Below are positions 1-6,058 of a DNA stretch of 8,085 nt, piece after piece. The translations under genes and the position numbers were made by a program. Each line of letters starts with the position of its first letter. The first letter of the stretch is position 1. The stretch comes from Actinomycetota bacterium (lineage in GTDB: Bacteria > Actinomycetota > Actinomycetes > Mycobacteriales > Jatrophihabitantaceae): contig JAFAWL010000112.1 of NCBI GenBank assembly GCA_019241805.1, forward strand, positions 1 through 8,085, given 5' to 3'. The notes under the pieces are model-generated. The model ran no database searches. It saw only the letters and a list, made by a program, of their open reading frames with translations, and was not told the DNA's origin.

Positions 1-1708
1 GCAGCTGGCCGCCATCCGCAAGGAGCTCGGCGAAGGAGAGCCCGAGGGTGCGGACGACTATCGTTCCCGGGTCGAGGCCGCGCAGCTGCCCGACGGCGTC
101 CGCGAGGCCGCGCTGCGCGAGGTCGCCAAGCTCGAGCGAGCCAGCGATCAGAGCCCCGAATCGGGCTGGATCCGCACCTGGCTCGACACCGTTCTCGACC
201 TCCCTTGGGCCGTGAAGACCACTGACCGGACCGATGTCACGACGGCGCGGGAGGTGCTCGACGCCGACCACCACGGTCTGGAGGACGTCAAGGACCGCAT
301 CGTGGAGTACCTGGCGGTACGCGCCCGCCGGGTCTCGCGTGGCCTGGAGCTGGTCGGTGGCCGAGGCTCGGGCGCCGTGCTCGCGTTGGCCGGTCCGCCC
401 GGAGTCGGCAAGACCTCGCTGGGGGAAAGCGTTGCGCGCGCCCTGGATCGCAAGTTCGTCCGGGTCGCTCTGGGGGGCGTGCGGGACGAGGCCGAGATCC
501 GTGGCCACCGCCGCACCTACGTCGGCGCGTTGCCCGGACGGATCGTGCGGGCGATCAGCGAGGCCGGTTCGATGAACCCGGTGGTTCTCCTCGACGAGGT
601 CGACAAGCTCGGCGCCGATTTCCGGGGCGACCCGGCCGCCGCCCTGCTCGAAGTGCTCGACCCCGCACAAAACCACACGTTCCGCGACCACTACCTGGAG
701 ATCGAACTCGATTTGAGCGATGTGGTCTTCATCGCCACGGCCAACGCCGTCGAGTCGATTCCGGCGGCCCTGCTGGACCGGATGGAGCTCGTAACGCTCG
801 ACGGCTATACGGAGGAGGACAAGGTCGCTATCGCTCGCGAGCACTTGCTGCCTCGGCAGTTGGAGCGCGCGGCGCTGGAGGCAGCCGACGTCATGATCAC
901 CGACGACGCGCTGCGCGAGATCGCCGCCGACTACACGCGTGAGGCGGGCGTGCGCCAACTCGAACGGGCGCTGGGCAAGGTGTTGCGGAAGGTGGCCACG
1001 AAGCTCGCGACCGATCCGGCCCTGGCTCCGGTCGAGGTGAGCGTCGGCCAACTCCGGGATTACCTCGGGCGGCCTCGCTTCACTCCGGAGTCGGCCGAAC
1101 GTACCTCCGTCCCGGGTGTGGCCACGGGCCTGGCCGTGACCGGCACGGGCGGCGACGTCCTGTTCATCGAAGCGACGGCAACGGGCGAGACGCCGGCCGG
1201 TCTCAAGCTCACCGGCCAGCTCGGCGACGTCATGAAGGAGTCGGCGCAGATCGCGTTGTCCTACGTGCGTTCGCACTCCGAGGCACTCGGCATCGACCCC
1301 ACGCGACTCGATCGGACCGTCCACGTCCACGTCCCGGCCGGAGCGGTTCCCAAGGACGGGCCGTCCGCCGGCGTAACCATGGTGACGGCGCTGGCTTCGC
1401 TGGCGACCGGTCGCCCGGTGCGCTCCGAGGTCGGCATGACCGGGGAGGTGACGTTGAACGGGCGGGTGCTACCCATCGGTGGTGTGAAGCAGAAGCTGCT
1501 CGCCGCGCAACGCGCCGGATTGACGACCGTCTTCCTGCCTCAGCGCAACGAGCCCGACCTCGACGACGTGCCGGCCGACGTACTGGCCCACGTGGAGGTC
1601 CGGCTGGTCGCGGATGTCGCCGAGATCCTGGCGTCGGCGCTGGCTGATGCTGATGTCGAGGGCGGCGAGGCCGACAACGAGGCCGCTGCGGTGGTGGCGG
1701 CGGCCTGA
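1..1708 (+). CDS. lon: ATP-dependent protease La (Lon), 5'-truncated by the window edge
   Basis: Cytoplasmic AAA+ serine protease that unfolds and degrades damaged and short-lived regulatory proteins. The open frame runs from base 2, well before the first in-frame ATG/GTG, so the N-terminal substrate-binding domain (roughly 200 residues) lies outside the window; 568 residues are visible. The visible start (AAIRKELGE) is the conserved Lon linker helix. AAA+ features, numbered from base 2: Walker A GPPGVGKT at 131-138, Walker B VVLLDEVDK at about 194-202, arginine finger in LLDRME at about 258-263, sensor-2 REAGVRQLER at about 313-322. Protease domain: catalytic Ser455 in KDGPSAG and Lys498 in GGVKQKLLAAQ, 43 residues apart as in the E. 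coli Ser679/Lys722 dyad. The motif that reads GLAWT in many Lons is GLAVT here. The last 20 residues are an acidic then alanine/valine-rich tail ending VVAAA. It ends in TGA, 25 bases from the convergent kinase stop. Identity is very secure. Confidence 0.97.
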   Translation, partial: QLAAIRKELGEGEPEGADDYRSRVEAAQLPDGVREAALREVAKLERASDQSPESGWIRTWLDTVLDLPWAVKTTDRTDVTTAREVLDADHHGLEDVKDRIVEYLAVRARRVSRGLELVGGRGSGAVLALAGPPGVGKTSLGESVARALDRKFVRVALGGVRDEAEIRGHRRTYVGALPGRIVRAISEAGSMNPVVLLDEVDKLGADFRGDPAAALLEVLDPAQNHTFRDHYLEIELDLSDVVFIATANAVESIPAALLDRMELVTLDGYTEEDKVAIAREHLLPRQLERAALEAADVMITDDALREIAADYTREAGVRQLERALGKVLRKVATKLATDPALAPVEVSVGQLRDYLGRPRFTPESAERTSVPGVATGLAVTGTGGDVLFIEATATGETPAGLKLTGQLGDVMKESAQIALSYVRSHSEALGIDPTRLDRTVHVHVPAGAVPKDGPSAGVTMVTALASLATGRPVRSEVGMTGEVTLNGRVLPIGGVKQKLLAAQRAGLTTVFLPQRNEPDLDDVPADVLAHVEVRLVADVAEILASALADADVEGGEADNEAAAVVAAA

Positions 1709-1738
1709 TCTCGGCCGGGCCGGGCGGCTCGGGTCAGG
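1704..1738 (+). terminator. Stem-loop over the lon stop codon, candidate terminator
   Basis: In plus-strand RNA, 1704-1717 pairs with 1725-1738 around a 7-base loop (1718-1724). The stem has 14 positions: 10 Watson-Crick pairs, three G-U wobbles and one C-C mismatch. It includes the lon TGA in the left arm and the complement of the kinase TGA in the right arm. There is no T-tract downstream, so it is not a classical intrinsic terminator; GC-rich actinobacterial terminators often lack one. On the minus strand the wobbles become A-C mismatches, so it should act mainly on lon transcripts. Function is inferred from structure and the convergent position. Confidence 0.45.
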
Positions 1739-2378
1739 TGCGCGAACCCACAGCTAGGCCGGGCACGCGCACCACCCGGGTCGCCCGGCTGCGAGTAGCG
1801 GCGACGATCCGAGCGTTACGGGCGTCGGATCCCGTCGCTCGCTCGTGCGCCTGCTCGGCCGAGCGCCCGTAGGTGACGTGCCGGTCGATCAACCGACGCA
1901 GGCGAAGTCTCTCGTCGGATTCGACGAACCAACATTCATCGAGCAGACCCGCCACCGTCGACCACGGTTCATCGGTTGCGAGCAGGTAATTGCCCTCGGT
2001 TATCACCAGAGCGACCTCACGGGCGATCTCGATCGCCGCCGCGATCGGTTCCTCGATGGTGCGGTCGAAGCGTGGGGCGTACACGACCGGCTCGTCCGCG
2101 CTTCGCAGACGCTTCACGAGGGCGACGTATCCGTAGGCATCGAAGGTGTCGGGCGCACCCTTGCGTTCGGTGCGGCCCAGCCGCACGAGTTCCGCACCGG
2201 CCAGGTGAAAGCCGTCCATCGGGGCGAGCGCCGCCCGCGGGCCCAGGGCCGCGGCGAGCGTCTCGGCGAGCACCGTCTTGCCGGACCCGGGTGGGCCGGT
2301 GATGCCGAGCAGTCGCCGTCCCGGACGCACCGACAGATCGGTCGCTGCTTGCACCAGATCGGCGATCGGATCGGGCAC
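1734..2378 (-). CDS. P-loop nucleoside/nucleotide kinase family protein (pantothenate kinase/uridine kinase-like)
   Basis: A 214-residue soluble kinase of the CoaA/uridine kinase/phosphoribulokinase superfamily, predicted to transfer phosphate from ATP to a small metabolite. Visible motifs: Walker A GPPGSGKT at 28-35; MDGFH at 54-58, the acidic substrate/base motif after strand 2; RKGAPDTFD at 72-80; PRFDR and the following EEP at 102-111; Walker-B-like strand VITEGNYLL at 125-133; and the lid segment RHVTYGRSAEQA at about 166-177, followed by GSDARNA at 183-189. This motif set is typical of proteins annotated 'nucleoside/nucleotide kinase family protein'. No true pantothenate kinase or uridine kinase assignment can be made, and the substrate is unknown. 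The start is GTG, 3 bases after the TAG of the upstream regulator, with no good Shine-Dalgarno sequence, which suggests re-initiation by ribosomes finishing the regulator. It converges with lon. Confidence 0.88.
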   Translation of the reverse strand: MPDPIADLVQAATDLSVRPGRRLLGITGPPGSGKTVLAETLAAALGPRAALAPMDGFHLAGAELVRLGRTERKGAPDTFDAYGYVALVKRLRSADEPVVYAPRFDRTIEEPIAAAIEIAREVALVITEGNYLLATDEPWSTVAGLLDECWFVESDERLRLRRLIDRHVTYGRSAEQAHERATGSDARNARIVAATRSRATRVVRVPGLAVGSRT

Positions 2379-2381
2379 GGC

Positions 2382-3398
2382 CTAGCCGATCGTCGTCTCG
2401 ATCGTCGAACCCAGGTGACCCTCGTGAGCGGCGATCACGCCGGCCTGGAACCGGCTGGTGGCGCCGACCTGCGCCATGTAGTCGGCGATGTAGCGACGAC
2501 ACGTGCGCACCGAGATGGCCAGTCGGCGCGAGATCGCCTCGTCCTTCTCCCCCTCGGCCAGCATGCGCAGGATTGCGGCGCGCGTCTGGTCGAGCTCACC
2601 GGTCAGCGGCCCTCCTTCGAGCAGATCCTTCAGCGTCGTGGCGTCCGCCCACAGCCGCTCGATCATGTCGACGACCCAGGCCACGAGGTGCGGCTCCCGC
2701 ACGACCGCGAGTCCGGGGCGCGAGCCGTCCTCGAACGGCACGGGTAACAGTGCGACCTCGCGATCGATGACCAGGCTGCGACCGGGAAGCGTGGCCGCCG
2801 CCCGAATCTGCGCCCCGTTCTCGGCGAGATCGCTGAGGTAGGTGCGAGTCGCGCGATCACGTAAGGCCGAGTGGGTGTACAGCGCCCGAATCTGCACACC
2901 ACGTCCGAGCGAGTACAGGTTGGCCCTGCGCGTGCGCCCGTCGAGGCGTTCGGGGACGCGTTCGGGGGAAACCGACAGCACCTCCCGTTCGCAGCTTTCG
3001 GCGAAGTGCATCAAGACGTTGGTGATCGCCTCGGCCTCCGTGACTAGCTCGGTGGCGCCGACGTCCACCCGTGCGCGTGCCGCGTCCGTCCACTGCGGCA
3101 GGACACGACGGATGCGAGTTCGTAGCCGCTCGATCTCGGCCCGTCGTGCACTCAGTTCAAGTTCTTCGCTACCGAGCGCTTCGGCCTCGGCCAGGTCCGG
3201 GCTGACCGCGACGTAGCGGCGGTTGTCTTCGTGGCGTAGTAGGCGCAGCTCGACCAGGTTGGCCAACGCTGCGGCCACCTCTGGGTGGGGCAGGCCCACT
3301 TCGCGCACGAGCGACTCGACGCCGAGTCCGGGCGGGTCGATCAGGCGTCGATAGACGGCAACCTCGATCGGCGTCAGCTCAGCGCCCTTTTCGGCCAT
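2382..3398 (-). CDS. Transcriptional regulator with N-terminal TrmB-like HTH and C-terminal LuxR-like HTH
   Basis: A 338-residue predicted cytoplasmic DNA-binding regulator. Residues 8-58 (LTPIEVAVYRRL onward) form a winged-HTH resembling TrmB-family sugar-responsive regulators. A charged, probably coiled helix follows at about 70-110. The central part (about 120-250, with LYSLGRGVQIRALYTHSA and IDREVALLPVPFED) resembles the phospholipase-D-like sensor module often found between these HTHs. Residues 276-327 (ILRMLAEGEKDEAISRRLAISVRTCRRYIA) match the LuxR/GerE HTH, where GEKDEAIAxxLxxSxRTxRR is characteristic. There is no receiver domain, so phosphorelay control is unlikely. I chose the ATG at 3398 because GAGG lies 5 bases upstream; an in-frame ATG at 3455 would add 19 residues but has no Shine-Dalgarno match. 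The kinase GTG follows the TAG stop after 3 bases, so the pair is probably co-transcribed and coupled. The ligand and target genes are unknown. Confidence 0.88.
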   Translation of the reverse strand: MAEKGAELTPIEVAVYRRLIDPPGLGVESLVREVGLPHPEVAAALANLVELRLLRHEDNRRYVAVSPDLAEAEALGSEELELSARRAEIERLRTRIRRVLPQWTDAARARVDVGATELVTEAEAITNVLMHFAESCEREVLSVSPERVPERLDGRTRRANLYSLGRGVQIRALYTHSALRDRATRTYLSDLAENGAQIRAAATLPGRSLVIDREVALLPVPFEDGSRPGLAVVREPHLVAWVVDMIERLWADATTLKDLLEGGPLTGELDQTRAAILRMLAEGEKDEAISRRLAISVRTCRRYIADYMAQVGATSRFQAGVIAAHEGHLGSTIETTIG

Positions 3399-3530
3399 TG
3401 CTGCCTCGTCCTCGTCGCTCGATCCGCCCGATCTGACCACCGGTTCGGCAATCATCGACGAGCGGAAGGTCGCTCGATCCTATGGTTCAGACGGCGATTG
3501 TGCCCTGGTCGACGCAGTTTGCGGCTGAAG
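3399..3530 (-). promoter_or_regulatory. Upstream region of the regulator gene, with weak promoter candidate
   Basis: This 132-base gap separates the PerM stop from the regulator start. Read on the minus strand it contains TAGGAT (complement of 3477-3482), which fits the actinobacterial -10 pattern TANNNT. A poor -35 match, GGCACA, lies 17 bases upstream. Transcription from it would begin near 3470, leaving a leader of about 70 bases to the ATG at 3398. It also holds a 12-bp direct repeat, listed separately. No obvious terminator for PerM is visible, so read-through from PerM remains possible. Confidence 0.3.
3414..3480. repeat. Pair of perfect 12-bp direct repeats, possible operator
   Basis: GTCGCTCGATCC occurs at 3414-3425 and again at 3469-3480 (GGATCGAGCGAC on the coding strand of the regulator), 55 bases apart. 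The promoter-distal copy as read toward the gene lies close to the Shine-Dalgarno sequence of the regulator; the other overlaps the -10 candidate. This placement would suit autoregulation. However, the 11-base core also occurs within the PerM coding sequence near 4530, so the motif may simply be common in this genome. Confidence 0.35.
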
Positions 3531-4802
3531 CTAGGCGCGATCGATGGCCGGTAGGGCGATGTCTCGCACGAGCACCCGTACGACCAGTGCGACCGGCACC
3601 GCGAACAACGCCCCCGGGATGCCGAGCACGGCCCCACCGATCAGCACCACCGGCACGGTGATCACGCCCGGCAGTTCGACGCTGTAGCGCATGGCCCGCG
3701 GCTGTATGACGTAGTCCTCCAGCAGCCGGAAGGCGATGTAGAAGGCGGCGGTCGCGATCGCCACTGGCAAGCCGACGGTGAGCGCGACCAGGCTGACGAC
3801 GATGCCCCCGATCGTCGAACCGACGGTCGGGATCAGATCGAGTACGGCGACCAGCGCCCCGAGCAGCAATGCGTAAGGGATGCCGAAACCGAGGGCCCAA
3901 GCCCAGGTGGCCACCCCGGCCAGGATTGACGTCAGCACGTTCGCGAGCATGAACTTGCTGACCTGGTCGAGCACCTCGTTGGTGATCGTCTCGACGCGGG
4001 GCCGGCGACTACGCGCGACCAACCGGTAGAACAGTTCGGTCAGGCCCGGCATGGCAATCGAGAGCCAGAGCGATAGCGCGGCCACCACCACCGTGTCGGC
4101 CAGGGCGTCAAAGATGACCTGGCCGCCCGTCAGCACGTACGTCACGACCTTGTCGGCTGAGACGCCGCCGGACTTGCCGGAGTTGCTGGTCAGACTCTGC
4201 AACTTGGTTCCCAGGCTGCCCAGATGACTTTCGGCCCGCCGGATCAGGTCCGGCACGTCGTTGATCAGGTGCGGGAGCTGGGTGCTTGCCGCCCGCACCG
4301 CGAGCACGACCGGGGCCACCATCACCGCTACCGCGAACAGCCAACTGATCAGAGCCGCCGCCCATCGCGGCACACCGCGGCGATTGAGCAGGCGTACCAA
4401 GGGTTCCAGGGTCAACGCGATCAGCACGGCCAACGCCAACATGATCATGACCGTGCGCAGCTCTTCGATCGCCAGGAGCAGTACGTAGGCGAGTCCGGCG
4501 CCGACCGAGAACAGGATCGCGCTACTCACGATCGAGCGACGCCGGCCGAGGATGAGCGGCTTGATCCGCCGATCCTGGACGGCGTCGACGGGGACCGCCG
4601 GCGAGTCGACGGGAGCAGGGGCTGACTCGACACCGTCCGTGCCGTCCGGAACCACCGCGTCGCCGGTCTGCTCGGCGGCCTCGGCCGCCTCGACGCTGCG
4701 CAGGGTCGGCTCGTCCTCGGGTTTCGGATCGGGCGTGGTTGACCCGGACACGCTCGGATCAGGAGTGGCGTGTTCGCCGGCTCGCTCGATCCGTCCGTCC
4801 AT
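3531..4802 (-). CDS. AI-2E family transporter / PerM-like integral membrane protein
   Basis: A 423-residue polytopic inner-membrane protein of the family formerly called UPF0118/DUF20. Members have been linked to autoinducer-2 export (TqsA), permease-like functions (PerM) and Na+(Li+)/H+ antiport, so the substrate cannot be stated. Residues 1-88 are a hydrophilic, acidic, proline-rich N-terminal tail. Hydrophobic segments follow at about 92-111, 116-136, 148-169, 226-250, 287-305, 308-322, 330-358 and 376-412 (probably two). Between segments 3 and 4 lies the family's amphipathic region (about 172-215), with a Ser/Gly-rich linker LTSNSGKSGG. Family signatures are LDLIPTVGSTIG at 321-332 and LEDYVIQPRAM at 361-371. 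The start at 4802 was chosen because the frame's upstream extension to 5015 is Arg-rich, unlike the family, and antisense to the divergent gene. The Shine-Dalgarno match is weak, and the ATG sits inside an 8-bp inverted repeat. No binding-partner gene is adjacent. Confidence 0.92.
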   Translation of the reverse strand: MDGRIERAGEHATPDPSVSGSTTPDPKPEDEPTLRSVEAAEAAEQTGDAVVPDGTDGVESAPAPVDSPAVPVDAVQDRRIKPLILGRRRSIVSSAILFSVGAGLAYVLLLAIEELRTVMIMLALAVLIALTLEPLVRLLNRRGVPRWAAALISWLFAVAVMVAPVVLAVRAASTQLPHLINDVPDLIRRAESHLGSLGTKLQSLTSNSGKSGGVSADKVVTYVLTGGQVIFDALADTVVVAALSLWLSIAMPGLTELFYRLVARSRRPRVETITNEVLDQVSKFMLANVLTSILAGVATWAWALGFGIPYALLLGALVAVLDLIPTVGSTIGGIVVSLVALTVGLPVAIATAAFYIAFRLLEDYVIQPRAMRYSVELPGVITVPVVLIGGAVLGIPGALFAVPVALVVRVLVRDIALPAIDRA

Positions 4803-4820
4803 GGCACGAGCCTGCCATGG
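4799..4820. repeat. Perfect 8-bp inverted repeat over the PerM start codon
   Basis: CCATGGCA at 4799-4806 and TGCCATGG at 4813-4820 are perfect inverted arms around a 6-base spacer (CGAGCC). In minus-strand mRNA the second arm contains the PerM ATG, and the only AGG that could serve as a Shine-Dalgarno sequence straddles the first arm and loop. The element could therefore be a start-masking RNA hairpin or a dimeric-protein operator. The first arm also contains an ATG (complement of 4816-4818) in a different frame, opening a short overlapping reading frame. The structure is directly visible; its role is inferred. Confidence 0.5.
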
Positions 4821-4894
4821 GCTCGAACCGTTTCCCGCATCTCGCCGTGGAGCCGAGAGAAAGCTACCGTCGATGTCCCGGGATGGAGGCGAGC
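4803..4894. promoter_or_regulatory. Divergent intergenic region between PerM and the propeller gene
   Basis: These 92 bases must hold both start signals if each gene has its own promoter. Two overlapping TANNNT-type -10 candidates are present: TACCGT at 4865-4870 on the plus strand and TAGCTT (complement of 4861-4866) on the minus strand. Neither has a convincing -35 at 16-19 bases. An 8-bp palindrome TCCCGGGA lies at 4876-4883. No promoter can be assigned with confidence. Confidence 0.3.
4885..4889 (+). promoter_or_regulatory. Ribosome binding site deciding the GTG start of the propeller gene
   Basis: GGAGG lies 5 bases before the GTG at 4895, an ideal Shine-Dalgarno placement. It overlaps the alternative ATG at 4883, which has no such signal upstream, so GTG 4895 is preferred over the ATGs at 4883 and 4739. 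Confidence 0.8.
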
Positions 4895-6025
4895 GTGGAC
4901 ACGCACCGCGTCGACATCGAGGTCGTCGACGCCGACGAGCCGGTCGGCGCGCCCGACGACCGCGACGTGATCGCTGCCGGCCAGCGACGTCCGCGACGAA
5001 GTACGCCGCTCGCACGGGTCATCGGGGTCGCCGCGGCGGTTGCCGCGGCGCTGGTTCTGGTCGTGCCCGGGGCGGGTTCACGTTGGCTGTTGGTCGGCAC
5101 GACCGTCCCAGGGGCGCATGGACATCGCCCGGCGATCGATCGGCTGCAGACGGTGCCCCTACCGAGGGCGTCAGCGCCGAGCCGGGCACTGCCCAGCGTT
5201 ACCCAGCCACTGGTCGCTCTCGACACGACGCCGCTGGCCATGACCGCGGTGGCCAACGTCATCTACGCAGCGCTTCCGAATCGCCTGGTCGAGATCGACG
5301 GCAATGCCGCGCTGATCACACGCAGCGTGCCCGCCCCGGTGGAGAGTTCGCCGATCCTGACCTACGACGCGCTCGGTCGGGTGTTGTGGTTGGTCACCGC
5401 CGACCAGGCCATCGCCTTCGACATCGACCTGCGCCTCATCTCGACCGTGCACCTCGCGGGTCCGACCTCCGGCGCGGCCGCCTGGGCCGGGCGGCTCTAC
5501 CTCGGCACGCCGACCGGCCTGGACTACTTGACGCCGCAAGCCAGCGCATCCCGTCAGCTCGTGGCCGCCCGCATCGTATCGGCAGTGACGCTCGACGCTG
5601 CCCGGCAGCGGCTCCTGGTCGCGGTCGGGGCCGGCCCCGTACAGATCGACGCGGTGAATTTCGACGGCGCGCTGCACCCGGGCGCATTGGTCGCGGTCGG
5701 GCAACCGACGATCGCGATCGCCGGCAATGCGATCTGGGTCGGCGGGTTCGGCGCGGACTTCCAGCTCGTGCAGCTGGATCAGAACTCGCTGGCGCAGTCG
5801 AAGGCCGATCCGCTTCCGGAGATCACCGCGCCGGGCGTTGTGATCTCCGGTGGTGTGAACGACATCTGGATTCGAGGCGCGAACGGCGGGCTGTCGTGCT
5901 TGAACGGGGCCACCGGCGTCCTGCTGCAGAGCTGGCCCGCGGTCAACGGCCCGGTCAGCGAGTTCTACACGGTTCTGCCCGGCGGTGTCGGCCGGCTCGT
6001 CGTCAACGAACGCTGCCTCGGCTGA
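4895..6025 (+). CDS. Membrane-anchored, probable beta-propeller protein of unknown function
   Basis: A 376-residue protein I do not recognise as a named family. Residues 1-38 are hydrophilic and acidic, then basic (RRPRR at 31-35). A single hydrophobic segment follows at about 40-60, so a signal anchor with the C-terminus outside is likely. After a Pro/Ala-rich linker (about 70-110), residues 112-370 are rich in short beta strands recurring about every 40 residues. Recurring patterns include VIYAALPNRLVEID, VLWLVTADQAIAFD, RLYLGTPTGLDYL, AIWVGGFGADFQLVQLD and DIWIRGANGGLSCL. This alternation of hydrophobic strand, Gly/Asp turn and strand resembles PQQ/NHL/WD-type propellers, with about six possible blades. 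Only two cysteines occur, Cys335 and Cys374, and they could form an extracytoplasmic disulfide. No enzymatic motif is visible. The GTG start has GGAGG 5 bases upstream. It is divergent from PerM and convergent with pgm; neither neighbour explains its role. Confidence 0.75.
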   Translation: MDTHRVDIEVVDADEPVGAPDDRDVIAAGQRRPRRSTPLARVIGVAAAVAAALVLVVPGAGSRWLLVGTTVPGAHGHRPAIDRLQTVPLPRASAPSRALPSVTQPLVALDTTPLAMTAVANVIYAALPNRLVEIDGNAALITRSVPAPVESSPILTYDALGRVLWLVTADQAIAFDIDLRLISTVHLAGPTSGAAAWAGRLYLGTPTGLDYLTPQASASRQLVAARIVSAVTLDAARQRLLVAVGAGPVQIDAVNFDGALHPGALVAVGQPTIAIAGNAIWVGGFGADFQLVQLDQNSLAQSKADPLPEITAPGVVISGGVNDIWIRGANGGLSCLNGATGVLLQSWPAVNGPVSEFYTVLPGGVGRLVVNERCLG

Positions 6026-6030
6026 GCCGA
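6018..6030. terminator. Short hairpin at the propeller gene stop codon, weak terminator candidate
   Basis: TCGGC and GCCGA (6018-6022 and 6026-6030) form a 5-bp stem whose three-base loop is the TGA stop. The convergent genes end only 33 bases apart (6026-6058). No T-tract follows in either direction, so terminator function is doubtful. Confidence 0.2.
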
Positions 6031-6058
6031 CGTCGTCGGGCGAACGGGAGCGTCTCGA

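Noticed and set aside
1845..2747. Plus-strand frame of 300 codons opposite the kinase and regulator
   Set aside because: It is antisense to two genes with intact motifs (Walker A, LuxR HTH) and shows no recognisable domain.
3399..3455. Earlier ATG (3455) for the regulator
   Set aside because: No Shine-Dalgarno match precedes it, whereas GAGG sits 5 bases before the ATG at 3398. It is not excluded, but less likely.
4876..4883. 8-bp palindrome TCCCGGGA upstream of the propeller gene
   Set aside because: It is short, made mainly of G/C and expected by chance in this composition; there is no second copy nearby.
4739..4894. Earlier ATG starts (4739, 4883) for the propeller gene
   Set aside because: Neither has a ribosome binding site. 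GGAGG is placed correctly only for GTG 4895, and the 4739 start would overlap the PerM coding start.
4803..5015. 71-residue N-terminal extension of the PerM frame
   Set aside because: The extension is Arg-rich low-complexity sequence antisense to the start of the divergent gene, whose GTG has a strong Shine-Dalgarno sequence. The family does not carry it.
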